From NCBI GenBank assembly GCA_958349075.1, contig CATWBR010000012.1:1-23449 (forward strand): a stretch of DNA of 23,449 bases. Direction: 5' to 3'. The notes under the pieces were generated by a model. It made no database searches, was not told where the DNA came from, and was given only the letters and a program-made list of their open reading frames with translations. This document shows, one piece after another, positions 8,307 to 17,253 of the stretch; position 1 is the stretch's first letter, and the number at the start of each line of letters is the position of its first letter. The stretch is from an uncultured Clostridium sp. Its GTDB lineage: Bacteria > Bacillota > Clostridia > Lachnospirales > Lachnospiraceae. The position numbers were made by a program, and so were the translations under genes.

Positions 8307-9770
8307 ATGAAACTTAGAGAATGGCTTAGTGAGATGAAATATGAGCTTCTGCAGGGAAACCTGGACGAAGAGGTAAACGAGGTGGTCTACGATTCCAGAA
8401 AGGCCGCGGAGCATTCGGTGTTTATCTGTATGCGGGGAGCGAATGTGGATTCCCACAAATTTATCCCGGACGTCATTGCAAAGGGAACCAGGGTTCTGGT
8501 GACGGAGGATACGGTGGAGGTACCTTCCGATATCACGGTTTTAAAGGTTGAAAACGGAAGGAATGCCCTTTCTCTGCTTTCGGCCGCCCGTTTTGGATAT
8601 CCGTCCAGGAAGATGACGACGATCGGCGTGACCGGAACAAAAGGAAAGACCACATCGACTTATATGATAAAAGCAATCCTGGAGGCGGCGGGGGAAAAGA
8701 CCGGCCTGATAGGTACTAATGGGGCGATTATCGGAGATGAACATTACCAGACCATGAATACAACCCCGGAATCCTATATCCTGCAGGAATATTTTGCAAA
8801 GATGGTGGAGCAGGGCTGCCGTTACATGGTGATGGAGGTTTCCTCCCAGAGCTATCTGATGCACCGGGTGGACGGAATCTTTTTCGACTATTCCATCTTC
8901 CTCAACATTTCCAACGATCATATCGGACCGAATGAACATGCCAGCTTTGAAGAGTATCTTTACTATAAAAAACAGCTGCTGCAGAACAGCCGCATCTGTC
9001 TCGTGAACCGCGACGACGAACATTACAGCGAGATGACAGAGGGCTCTAAGGCGGAAATCAAGACGTTTTCACTGGAGCACGCCGCGGACTTCAGGGCCGG
9101 GGATGTGAAATACATAAGGGAAGACAATTTTGTGGGACTTGATTTCAAGATGACCGGCGAGTACAACATTGAACTGAGAGTTAACGTCCCGGGACTTTTC
9201 AACGTCTATAATGCGATGGCTGCCGCAGGAGTGTGCAGTTACCTGGGGCTTCCGTCGGAAAAGGTAGCGCACGCACTGGAGCACATGCAGGTGGACGGCC
9301 GGATGGAGATTGTCTACAAATCTGCGAAGTGTACTGTGATTGTCGATTACGCCCACAACGCGGTCAGCATGGAGAGCCTTCTTCGGACGCTACGGGACTA
9401 TCATCCAAAGCGTCTGGTCGTTGTCTTCGGCTGCGGCGGGAACCGGGCGAAGGACAGAAGATATTCCATGGGAGAGATCGGCGGCAAACTGGCGGATCTT
9501 TCGATCATTACGGCAGACAATTCACGCTTTGAGAAGGTGGAAGATATCCTTACGGATATTAAAACAGGCCTTGCCCGGACAACGGGAGAGTTCATTGAGA
9601 TCCCGGACAGAAGGGAAGCGATTGAATACAGCCTGTCCCACGCAGAGGACGGTGATATCATTGCCATAATCGGAAAGGGCCATGAGAATTACCAGGAGAT
9701 CGAGGGTGTAAGGCATCCGTTCTTAGACAGGACCGTGGTGGAGGAAGCCGTCAGAAAATTGGGGATGTAG
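8307..9770 (+). CDS. murE: UDP-MurNAc-tripeptide synthetase MurE, 487 aa
   Basis: A cytoplasmic Mur ligase that adds the third amino acid, expected to be meso-diaminopimelate in this lineage, to UDP-MurNAc-L-Ala-D-Glu using ATP. The three-domain layout is clear. The P-loop TGTKGKTT is at 109-116, the central MEVSSQ and NISNDH motifs follow, then the VDYAHN motif opening the C-terminal domain. The amino-acid selectivity motif, DNPR in DAP-adding enzymes, reads DNSR at 404-407; Asn and Arg are kept but Pro is lost. AGGAGG (8294-8299) precedes the ATG. It probably shares a transcript with ftsK upstream and murF downstream. It could be a second, divergent MurE paralogue if the genome also carries one in a dcw cluster. 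Confidence 0.9.
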   Translation: MKLREWLSEMKYELLQGNLDEEVNEVVYDSRKAAEHSVFICMRGANVDSHKFIPDVIAKGTRVLVTEDTVEVPSDITVLKVENGRNALSLLSAARFGYPSRKMTTIGVTGTKGKTTSTYMIKAILEAAGEKTGLIGTNGAIIGDEHYQTMNTTPESYILQEYFAKMVEQGCRYMVMEVSSQSYLMHRVDGIFFDYSIFLNISNDHIGPNEHASFEEYLYYKKQLLQNSRICLVNRDDEHYSEMTEGSKAEIKTFSLEHAADFRAGDVKYIREDNFVGLDFKMTGEYNIELRVNVPGLFNVYNAMAAAGVCSYLGLPSEKVAHALEHMQVDGRMEIVYKSAKCTVIVDYAHNAVSMESLLRTLRDYHPKRLVVVFGCGGNRAKDRRYSMGEIGGKLADLSIITADNSRFEKVEDILTDIKTGLARTTGEFIEIPDRREAIEYSLSHAEDGDIIAIIGKGHENYQEIEGVRHPFLDRTVVEEAVRKLGM

Positions 9771-9852
9771 ACCGGACCCTGGCCTGCCGGCGGCGTCCTC
9801 ATTGGCTTAATTAACAATAACATTAAATATTGAAATGTGGAGCATTCAGATA

Positions 9853-11256
9853 ATGGAAAATATCACGGTAAAAGAGATTGTGGAGGCGGTAAACGGCCGT
9901 CTCCTCTGCGGCGGTGAAGAAACGCCGTTAAAACATATAAGTATCGATTCGAGAAGCATGAGGGGGGCGGATCTCTTTGTGCCCCTGATCGGTGAAAAGG
10001 CGGATGCGCACCGTTTTTTAAAGCAGGCCTTTGAAAACGGCGCCGCGGCTTCACTGACCTCGGAACACGATGGGGCGCCGGAAGGAATTACGGGTGCGCT
10101 CATCCGGGTGGAGGATACGAAGAAGGCTCTCCAGGATATCGGCAGATATATCAGGGGACGCCTTACGCTGCCTCTCGTCGGTATTACCGGAAGCGTGGGA
10201 AAGACCACAACCAGGGAGATGGTTGCGGCTGCGCTTTCGGCTGGTTACAGGACCTTTAAGACGCCCGCCAACCACAACAGCCAGGTGGGTGTCCCGATCA
10301 CAATATCCGAAATCTCAAAAGAGGATGGAATCGGTGTCCTGGAGCTGGGAATGAGTGAACCCGGTGAGATGGAAGTGATCGCCGATATCGCCCGCGTGGA
10401 TACGGCAGTGATTACCAACATCGGCGTGACGCATATTGAAAATCTCGGTTCCAGGGAGAATATCCTGAGAGAAAAGCTTCATATCCAGGATGGAATGAAA
10501 GCAGGCGGAACCCTGTTTTTGAACGGGGACAACGATCTGCTTCAAGATGTCGGAGCCAAAGAGGGATGCAGCACGGTCTATTACGGGCTGGGTGAAAATT
10601 GCGGCTATAGGGCCGTAAACATTGTTTTTGACAATGGCCGTCCCTCCTTTGACATGGTTCATGGGGACACGGTGATTCCGGTGAAACTGGAAGTGATGGG
10701 GGAGCACAATGTTTTAAACGCTCTGGCTGCGCTGGCAGTGGCGGATCACTATGAAGTGCCCTTAAAAGACGCGGCAGAGGCGCTCAGGGAATTCGGCGGC
10801 TTTAAAAACCGCCAGCAGATTTATGTAACCGACGGAGTCACGGTAATCGATGATACATATAATGCAAGCCCGGATTCCATGAAGGCGGGAATACGCGTCC
10901 TGGCGTCCCTTGAGGACTGTAAGAGGAGAATTGCCGTTCTGGCCGATATGAAAGAGCTTGGGGAAAATGCCCCCATGTTCCACCGTGAAATCGGAACCTT
11001 TTTGACAGGACAGCCGGTGGACGAAGTAATTGTTTACGGTGAACTGGCGGAGGAGATTGCAAAGGGCACGGAGGGGAAAATAAAGACCGCTGTCTTTAAA
11101 GAAGCACAGAAAGAAGAGATGACGCAGTATCTTAAAACACTTCTTCAGGAGGGCGATGCCGTACTTTTCAAAGGTTCCAACAGCATGAAACTGGGAGAGA
11201 CGGCTGCGCACTTTATCCGAAGAGGAGAACCGGATTCTTCCTCTTCCCGGGCCTGA
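9853..11256 (+). CDS. murF: UDP-MurNAc-tripeptide--D-Ala-D-Ala ligase MurF, 467 aa
   Basis: Completes the soluble peptidoglycan precursor by joining D-Ala-D-Ala to UDP-MurNAc-tripeptide. The N-terminal substrate domain is followed by the P-loop GSVGKTT at 113-119, the family signature NHNSQVGVP, and the C-terminal DDTYNASPDSM motif. The start at 9853 is chosen because GGAG (9839-9842) lies 10 nt upstream and the family typically starts with a short 'M..ITVKEI' N-terminus. An ATG six codons earlier (9835) has no site. The 82-nt gap after murE is AT-rich and holds only a weak promoter candidate (TTGGCT 9802-9807 with AAATAT 9825-9830). murF is followed after 19 nt by priA. Confidence 0.93.
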   Translation: MENITVKEIVEAVNGRLLCGGEETPLKHISIDSRSMRGADLFVPLIGEKADAHRFLKQAFENGAAASLTSEHDGAPEGITGALIRVEDTKKALQDIGRYIRGRLTLPLVGITGSVGKTTTREMVAAALSAGYRTFKTPANHNSQVGVPITISEISKEDGIGVLELGMSEPGEMEVIADIARVDTAVITNIGVTHIENLGSRENILREKLHIQDGMKAGGTLFLNGDNDLLQDVGAKEGCSTVYYGLGENCGYRAVNIVFDNGRPSFDMVHGDTVIPVKLEVMGEHNVLNALAALAVADHYEVPLKDAAEALREFGGFKNRQQIYVTDGVTVIDDTYNASPDSMKAGIRVLASLEDCKRRIAVLADMKELGENAPMFHREIGTFLTGQPVDEVIVYGELAEEIAKGTEGKIKTAVFKEAQKEEMTQYLKTLLQEGDAVLFKGSNSMKLGETAAHFIRRGEPDSSSSRA

Positions 11257-11275
11257 GAGGGAGAGGGACGATGGA

Positions 11276-13507
11276 ATGATAAAATACACCTATGCCGATA
11301 TAATAATTGACATATCCCATGAGAAGGTAGACCGCACGTTTCAGTACAGGATACCGGAGGAATTGGCGGGAGAAATCTATGTGGGGGTGCGTGTTAAGGT
11401 GCCTTTCGGCAAGGGGAACGCGGCCCGGAAGGGGTTCGTGGTAGGCTTGAGCAACACGCCTGAATTTGATACGGAGCGTATGAAGGAGATAGCTGGGGTT
11501 GTGACCGAGAGTATATCGGTCCAGTCCCAGCTAATTCAGCTTGCATGGTGGATGCGGGAGACGTACGGTTCCACGATGAACCAGGCTCTTAAGACGGTCC
11601 TGCCGGTCAAACAGAAGATGAAACCCAAAGAGAAAAAAAGCATCCGCTGCCTTCTCGGGAAAAAAGAGCTTCAGGATGCCATAGCCGAAGCGGAGAAAAA
11701 AAATTATAAGGCCAGGCTCCGGCTTTTGAAGGCGTTTGACGGAACGCCCGTGATTCCTTCGGAGGTGGCGGAAGCCCAGCTTCAGATTACGGCGGCCACG
11801 CTAAAGCCGATGATTGACAAGAAACAGGTGGAGATTCTAACGCGGGAGATATACAGGACTCCATTCAAATCCCTGACTCACACCGGCGCTGCGGCCAATC
11901 TGAATGAAGAACAGAAGGAGGCGGCAAAACAGTTCCTTTCGGAGTATGATAAAGGACTTCGGAGCACCTATCTTCTTTACGGAATTACAGGCAGCGGGAA
12001 GACGGAAGTTTACATGGAACTGATGGATTATGTATTAAACCAGGGCCGGCAGGTAATCCTTTTGATACCGGAGATTGCCCTGACCTACCAGACTGTCATG
12101 CGCTTTTACAGCCGGTTTGGCGATCGGATAGCAATTATCAATTCCAGGCTTTCGGCAGGGGAACGCTATGACCAGTGGGAACGCGCGGCAAAGGGGGAGG
12201 TATCGGTGATGATAGGCCCCCGTTCCGCGCTGTTCACCCCGTTTAAAGACCTGGGGTTAATTATTATAGATGAGGAACATGAGGGAGCTTATAAGAGTGA
12301 AACCATGCCACGCTACCATGCCAGGGATGTGGCTCAAAAGAGGGCCGAACTTTGCAGCGCCAGCCTGGTGCTTGGGTCGGCCACGCCGTCCATGGAGGCG
12401 TACACCAGGGCGGTGAGCGGCGAATACAGGCTTCTGGCGCTCAAAAACAGAGCGGTGAGCGGCAGCGCTCTTTCACAGGTGGATGTAGTCGATCTGCGCA
12501 GGGAGATGGCCGAGGGGAATAAGAGTATGTTCAGCAGGAGGCTTGCGGAGCTGATTGAAGACCGACTGATGAAAAAAGAGCAGATCATGCTTTTTATCAA
12601 CAGGAGGGGGTATTCCAACTTCATTTCCTGCCGTTCCTGCGGTGAAGCGGTTAAATGTCCTCACTGTGACGTATCGCTTACGCTCCATAAGAACAACCGC
12701 CTGGTCTGCCATTACTGCGGCTATTCGGTGCCCCTGATGAAGCTCTGCCCGTCCTGCGGCTCGCCCTATATAGCCGGTTTCGGCGCCGGTACGCAAAAAC
12801 TGCAGGAGCTGACGCAGAATGCCTTCCCTAATGCCAGAATTCTTAGGATGGACGCCGACACGACGGCGCGTAAGGGAGGCCATGAAGAGATTCTGGCCGC
12901 ATTTTCCGCACATGAAGCGGATATCCTGATTGGTACGCAGATGATCGTAAAGGGCCATGATTTCGGCAAAGTGACCCTGGTCGGGATCATGGCCGCCGAC
13001 CTGTCCCTGAATACGCCGGATTACCGCTGCAGCGAGAGGACGTTTCAGCTCTTAACCCAGGCGGCGGGCCGGGCCGGACGAGGCAGCCTTTCCGGAAATG
13101 TGGTAATCCAGACATACCAGCCGGAGCATTATGCGATTGTGACGGCGGCGGAGCAGAATTACGAAGAATTTTACCGGCAGGAGATGGTTTACCGCAGGAT
13201 GATGAGCTATCCGCCCGCCTGTTTCATGCAGGCAGTTCTCTTTTCGGCGAACAGTGAAAGACAGCTCGAACTTTGTTCGGGGCTTGCCCTGGCCGCGGTG
13301 GAGTCCATGGGATTCACGGAAAAAGAAGTAAAGCTCATCGGCCCCGTAAGGGCTCCCGTATACAAAGTTAATGATATATACAGAAAAATTTTATATATAA
13401 AGAGTAAAAATTGTGATATACTTGATAAAATCAGGTGTAATATCGAAACATTGGCGGCAGGTGACGAGAGGTTCAAAACACTGTCACTTCAATTTGATGT
13501 TTCATAG
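11276..13507 (+). CDS. priA: Primosomal helicase PriA, 743 aa
   Basis: A 3'-5' DNA helicase that rebuilds replication forks and loads the replicative helicase through the primosome. The N-terminal DNA-binding region is followed by Walker A GITGSGKT at 236-243 and the DEEH box at 332-335. Eight cysteines in four pairs bind two zinc ions (452/455, 461/464, 478/481, 491/494) inserted in the helicase core. A conserved helicase C-terminal half contains GTQMIVKGHDF and QAAGRAGR. The length is typical (about 730-800 aa). A GA-rich site (near 11259-11267) precedes the ATG, and a two-codon ATG reading frame at 11271 overlaps the start. It begins the conserved Firmicutes priA-def-fmt order. Confidence 0.95.
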   Translation: MIKYTYADIIIDISHEKVDRTFQYRIPEELAGEIYVGVRVKVPFGKGNAARKGFVVGLSNTPEFDTERMKEIAGVVTESISVQSQLIQLAWWMRETYGSTMNQALKTVLPVKQKMKPKEKKSIRCLLGKKELQDAIAEAEKKNYKARLRLLKAFDGTPVIPSEVAEAQLQITAATLKPMIDKKQVEILTREIYRTPFKSLTHTGAAANLNEEQKEAAKQFLSEYDKGLRSTYLLYGITGSGKTEVYMELMDYVLNQGRQVILLIPEIALTYQTVMRFYSRFGDRIAIINSRLSAGERYDQWERAAKGEVSVMIGPRSALFTPFKDLGLIIIDEEHEGAYKSETMPRYHARDVAQKRAELCSASLVLGSATPSMEAYTRAVSGEYRLLALKNRAVSGSALSQVDVVDLRREMAEGNKSMFSRRLAELIEDRLMKKEQIMLFINRRGYSNFISCRSCGEAVKCPHCDVSLTLHKNNRLVCHYCGYSVPLMKLCPSCGSPYIAGFGAGTQKLQELTQNAFPNARILRMDADTTARKGGHEEILAAFSAHEADILIGTQMIVKGHDFGKVTLVGIMAADLSLNTPDYRCSERTFQLLTQAAGRAGRGSLSGNVVIQTYQPEHYAIVTAAEQNYEEFYRQEMVYRRMMSYPPACFMQAVLFSANSERQLELCSGLALAAVESMGFTEKEVKLIGPVRAPVYKVNDIYRKILYIKSKNCDILDKIRCNIETLAAGDERFKTLSLQFDVS

Positions 13508-13535
13508 CCTGACTTTAAGGTTACGGTTTACAGCC

Positions 13536-13558
13536 CCGCAAAAAGCGCGGTTTTGCGG
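13536..13558 (+). other. Stem-loop between priA and def
   Basis: CCGCAAAA (13536-13543) pairs perfectly with TTTTGCGG (13551-13558) around a 7-nt loop. No T tract follows, so it is not a standard intrinsic terminator. It could stabilise a processed end or slow read-through in the 87-nt gap. No clear promoter for def is visible here. Confidence 0.4.
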
Positions 13559-13594
13559 ACAGTAACACATTTATTTACAGAGAGGGAATGAGAA

Positions 13595-14074
13595 ATGGCA
13601 ATCAGATCAATCAGAACGATGGGGGACGAAGTCCTTGAAAAAGAGTGTAAACCTGTTAAGGAGATGACGGAGCATACTGCTGAGTTGATAGAAGATATGT
13701 TTGAGACAATGTACGAGGCGAACGGAGTCGGCCTCGCGGCTCCGCAGGTGGGAATCAGGAAGCAGATTGTCGTAATTGATGTGGACGACGGCAACCAGTA
13801 TGTGCTGATAAACCCTGAGATTACGGAGACGGAAGGCAGCCAGACCGGTTCGGAAGGCTGTCTGAGCGTACCGGGAAAGACAGGTATCGTCACAAGACCG
13901 GAAAAAGTGAAGGTAAAAGCCTTGAACGCAAAGATGGAAGAGTTTGAGCTGGAGGGCGAGGGCCTTCTTGCAAGGGCAATCTGCCATGAATGCGACCATC
14001 TGAAGGGACAGCTCTATGTAAGCCTTGTGGAAGGCAAACTGGAAGATGTGACGATGGAAGAGGAAGAGGATTAA
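13595..14074 (+). CDS. def: Peptide deformylase, 159 aa
   Basis: Removes the formyl group from the N-terminal methionine of new proteins. All three family motifs are present: GVGLAAPQVG (motif I), EGCLSVPG with metal-ligand Cys89 (motif II) and HECDH at 131-135 (motif III, where His131 and His135 bind the metal and Glu132 is the catalytic base). A GAGAGGGA site precedes the ATG. The stop is 2 nt before fmt, pairing the enzyme that removes formyl with the one that adds it. Its tail ends in an acidic EEEED stretch. Confidence 0.96.
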   Translation: MAIRSIRTMGDEVLEKECKPVKEMTEHTAELIEDMFETMYEANGVGLAAPQVGIRKQIVVIDVDDGNQYVLINPEITETEGSQTGSEGCLSVPGKTGIVTRPEKVKVKALNAKMEEFELEGEGLLARAICHECDHLKGQLYVSLVEGKLEDVTMEEEED

Positions 14075-14076
14075 GA

Positions 14077-15027
14077 ATGAGAATTGTATTTATGGGTACG
14101 CCTGATTTTGCCGTCCCGACATTGGAAGCGCTGATCAGGGGAGGCCACCGGGTGGAAGCCGTTGTGACGCAGCCGGATAAACCGAAGGGCAGGGGAAAAG
14201 CGGTGCTCATGACTCCCGTGAAGGAGAAGGCGCAGGAATACGGGATACCTGTGTTCCAGCCGTCCAGGGTGAAGAAAGATGAGGAATTTTTCCACATTCT
14301 TGAGGAGATTGCTCCCGATGCGATTGTGGTAACCGCATTCGGGCAGATTCTTCCCGAGAGGATTCTGAACCTCCCCAAATACGGCTGTATCAACGTTCAT
14401 GCGTCGCTGCTTCCGAAGTACCGGGGTTCGGCGCCGATCCAGTGGGCCGTAATCAACGGCGACCGGGAATCGGGCGTCACAACGATGATGATGGATGTGG
14501 GCCTCGATACCGGCGATATGCTCGAGAGGACCGTTGTTACTTTGGATGAGAAGGAAACAGGGGGGAGCTTGTTTGACCGGCTCAGCATCGCGGGCGGGGA
14601 ATTAATTCTTTCCACCCTTGAAAAGGCGGAGAACGGGACTCTTTTAAGGACCAGACAGCCGGAAGAGGGCGCCTGCTATGCGGGAATGCTTGACAAGGCC
14701 CTTGGTAAAATAAGCTGGGAAATGGAAGCGGAGGCCATCGAACGTCTGATCCGCGGCCTGAATCCATGGCCGAGCGCCTACACCTCCTACGAGGGAAAGA
14801 CGTTAAAGCTCTGGGATGCACAGGTAGTTCCCTGTGAGGAAGCAAAAGTAACGCCGGGAGCCGTCAATGGACAGATCGTCGGCGTTTTAAAGGACAGTTT
14901 TCTCGTTAAAACGGGGAAGGGCTGCCTGAAAATCAATGAACTTCAGTTGGAAGGTAAAAAGAGAATGGATACGGGTGCGTTTCTGCGCGGGTATCCTGTC
15001 GAAGAGGGGACGGTTCTGGGAGCATAA
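14077..15027 (+). CDS. fmt: Methionyl-tRNA formyltransferase, 316 aa
   Basis: Transfers a formyl group from 10-formyl-tetrahydrofolate to initiator Met-tRNA. The N-terminus MRIVFMGTPDFAVP is typical. Asn106, His108 and Asp144 fall at the same positions as the E. coli catalytic residues, within NVHASLLPKYRGSAPI and GLDTGD. The C-terminal OB-fold domain is complete. A longer in-frame reading from 13990 would overlap def by 85 nt; 14077 is preferred because it starts the canonical N-terminus and is preceded by the purine-rich GAGGAAGAGGA run at the end of def. Confidence 0.95.
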   Translation: MRIVFMGTPDFAVPTLEALIRGGHRVEAVVTQPDKPKGRGKAVLMTPVKEKAQEYGIPVFQPSRVKKDEEFFHILEEIAPDAIVVTAFGQILPERILNLPKYGCINVHASLLPKYRGSAPIQWAVINGDRESGVTTMMMDVGLDTGDMLERTVVTLDEKETGGSLFDRLSIAGGELILSTLEKAENGTLLRTRQPEEGACYAGMLDKALGKISWEMEAEAIERLIRGLNPWPSAYTSYEGKTLKLWDAQVVPCEEAKVTPGAVNGQIVGVLKDSFLVKTGKGCLKINELQLEGKKRMDTGAFLRGYPVEEGTVLGA

Positions 15028-15205
15028 TTGTAACAATCCGGCGGGAGGCCGGGCGGTTACGTATTGTCGTTCCGGATGAGTATGAAAAAACGCCTGATGT
15101 TATTACGGGTTGCTGTTCACACCGAATATATTTCGCAAAGTGTGATACTGTTTACAGCCAAGCCGCTGTGGACAGTGACTATTAGAGTGCTGAAAGGAGT
15201 TTTTT
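15028..15205. other. Intergenic gap fmt to membrane protease
   Basis: This 178-nt gap is the longest break inside the def-thiN run. It has weak hairpin potential just after fmt (GTAAC...GTTAC enclosing CCGG...CCGG) without a T tract. I could not find a promoter with good boxes and spacing; TTTACA (15151-15156) has no proper -10 partner. A transcription break here is possible but not shown. Confidence 0.35.
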
Positions 15206-15925
15206 ATGTACGGCTATGGATTCGGATATTACAGGTTATTTGATCCGACAATGATACTTGTTTTAATCGGTGTTGTGCTTTCGATGATTGCTTCATCCAA
15301 AGTCCAGAGCACCTATGCTAAATATTCCAGGGTCAGGAGCATGACGGGGATGACCGGCGCCGAGACGGCCAAACGTTTATTAAATTCCCAGGGGATTTAT
15401 GACGTGCAGGTGCGCAGGGTGGCCGGCAATCTGACGGACCACTACGATCCGAGGAGCAAGACGGTAAACCTGTCGGAATCTGTCTATGATTCGGCATCGG
15501 TTGCGGCAATCGGAGTGGCTGCCCATGAGTGCGGCCATGCAATCCAGGACAATATGGAATATGTGCCCTTAAAGGTCAGAGGAGCCATTGTTCCGGTTGT
15601 GAACATCGGCACCCAGCTTTCCTGGCCGATGATTATTCTGGGGATTTTCATTGGAGGGGCAGGTTCCACGCTGGTGCAGATCGGGATTCTTCTGTTTACG
15701 CTCTGTGTTTTATTCCAGCTTGTAACGCTTCCTGTGGAATTCAACGCTTCCTCGCGCGCCGTAAAGCTTCTCGATGAGACGGGAATCCTTTCCGGAGAAG
15801 AGGTCGGATATACGAAAAATGTACTGGGCGCAGCAGCGCTCACCTATGTAGCGGCAGCCGCAGGATCGATTTTACAGCTTCTGCGTCTGTTAATCCTGTT
15901 TGGAGGAAGAAGAGATGACCGTTAA
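15206..15925 (+). CDS. Membrane zinc metallopeptidase, YugP-like (Zn_peptidase_2), 239 aa
   Basis: An integral-membrane protein with the zinc-protease signature HECGH at 107-111; the likely third zinc ligand is Glu178 in PVEFNASSRA. The layout is a hydrophobic N-terminal segment (about 14-30), a soluble part with the active site, two further membrane segments (about 127-150 and 154-175) and a hydrophobic C-terminal stretch (about 205-233). This matches the YugP/DUF-type neutral zinc protease family, whose substrates are unknown. AAGGAG (15194-15199) precedes the ATG. The last 11 nt overlap rsmB, so the two are probably translationally coupled. In B. subtilis the corresponding fmt-rsmB junction lacks this gene. 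Confidence 0.88.
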   Translation: MYGYGFGYYRLFDPTMILVLIGVVLSMIASSKVQSTYAKYSRVRSMTGMTGAETAKRLLNSQGIYDVQVRRVAGNLTDHYDPRSKTVNLSESVYDSASVAAIGVAAHECGHAIQDNMEYVPLKVRGAIVPVVNIGTQLSWPMIILGIFIGGAGSTLVQIGILLFTLCVLFQLVTLPVEFNASSRAVKLLDETGILSGEEVGYTKNVLGAAALTYVAAAAGSILQLLRLLILFGGRRDDR

Positions 15926-17249
15926 AGAACCGGCTCTCAGGGAGATTATCCTGGATATACTGCTCGAAGTGCTGGAAAAGGGGAAATACAGCCATGTGAT
16001 TCTTTCACAGGCGCTCACGAAGTACCAGTATCTGGAGAAGCAGGACCGTTCCTTCATCAAGAGGGTTGTGGACGGTACGGTGGAGTACCTGATTCAGATT
16101 GATTATATTATTAATTCATATTCTAAAGTGAAAGTAAATAAAATGAAACCGGTGATCCGCACGATCCTCAGGATGTCCGTATACCAAATCTGCCATATGG
16201 ACCGTGTGCCGGATTCGGCTGCCTGCAATGAGGCGGTAAAGTTAGCCGAAAAGCGTGGCTTTTCAGGCCTGAAAGGCTTTGTAAACGGCGTGCTCCGAAG
16301 TATATCCAGAGGAAAAGCAGGACTTGATTTCCCGAATGATTCTGTCAGATATTCCGTTCCGGAATGGCTTCTTGCCATGTGGAAAAAGTCTTACGGGGAG
16401 GAAACACTGAAAGTGATGCTTGAAAGCCTTCTCACAGAACGTCCCCTGACGGCCAGATGTTGTCTGAATAAGGCCGGTAAACAGCAGATTATTGAGTCTT
16501 TGACGGCGCAGGGAGTCACGGTGGAGGACAGCAGATATGCCTGTGATGTCATCTGCCTTGGCGGAGTGGACTATCTGGAGAGCCTGGATGCGTTCAGGCA
16601 GGGGCTGCTTCAGATCCAGGATTTGAGTTCCTCCCTGGCGGGTGATGCCGCCGGGATTAAGGAAGGCGATTACGTGATCGATGTGTGCGGCGCGCCGGGC
16701 GGAAAAGGCCTCCACGCAGCCGATATCCTAAACGGCACCGGCATGGTGGAAATCCGGGATATCAGCGAAACGAAGACGGCCATGATAGAGGAAAATATCG
16801 CCAGAAGCGGCCTCGCCAATGTTAGGGCTGCCGTTTTTGACGCACTCACGTTTGACGGCGCATCCGAGGAGGCCGCCGATGTCGTGATAGCCGATCTTCC
16901 GTGTTCCGGCCTTGGAATCATAGGCAGGAAACCGGATATCAAATACAATATGACTCCCGGAAAGCTGCATGAGCTGGCCTGCCTTCAGAGGGAGATTCTT
17001 TCCGTTGTGCACCGGTATGTAAAACCGGGCGGTACGCTGGTTTACAGCACATGTACGGTCAACCGGGAGGAGAATGAAGACAATATGCGCTGGTTTATGG
17101 AACAATTTCCCTTTGAACCGGTGAACATAAAAGGACGTCTGGGAGAGGAACTCGTGGAACCGACCATGGAGTCCGGGTATATCCAGTTTCTGCCCGGAGT
17201 GCATCCCTGTGACGGTTTCTTTATTGCAGTCATGAGGAGAAAACAGTAG
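15915..17249 (+). CDS. rsmB: 16S rRNA m5C967 methyltransferase RsmB, 444 aa
   Basis: Methylates C967 (E. coli numbering) of 16S rRNA with S-adenosylmethionine. The N-terminal 130 or so residues are a NusB-like RNA-binding domain. The methyltransferase core has the SAM motif DVCGAPGGKG, motif IV DLPCSG with Cys330, and motif VI STCT with the catalytic Cys380. The start at 15915 is chosen because GGAGG (15902-15906) lies 8 nt upstream; an in-frame TTG at 15900 lacks a site. It overlaps the end of the membrane protease gene and is separated from rlmN by 4 nt. Confidence 0.94.
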   Translation: MTVKEPALREIILDILLEVLEKGKYSHVILSQALTKYQYLEKQDRSFIKRVVDGTVEYLIQIDYIINSYSKVKVNKMKPVIRTILRMSVYQICHMDRVPDSAACNEAVKLAEKRGFSGLKGFVNGVLRSISRGKAGLDFPNDSVRYSVPEWLLAMWKKSYGEETLKVMLESLLTERPLTARCCLNKAGKQQIIESLTAQGVTVEDSRYACDVICLGGVDYLESLDAFRQGLLQIQDLSSSLAGDAAGIKEGDYVIDVCGAPGGKGLHAADILNGTGMVEIRDISETKTAMIEENIARSGLANVRAAVFDALTFDGASEEAADVVIADLPCSGLGIIGRKPDIKYNMTPGKLHELACLQREILSVVHRYVKPGGTLVYSTCTVNREENEDNMRWFMEQFPFEPVNIKGRLGEELVEPTMESGYIQFLPGVHPCDGFFIAVMRRKQ

Positions 17250-17253
17250 TATT

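Noticed and set aside
13990..14076. N-terminally extended Fmt starting inside def
   Set aside because: The added 29 residues are an off-frame reading of def; the family N-terminus begins exactly at 14077.
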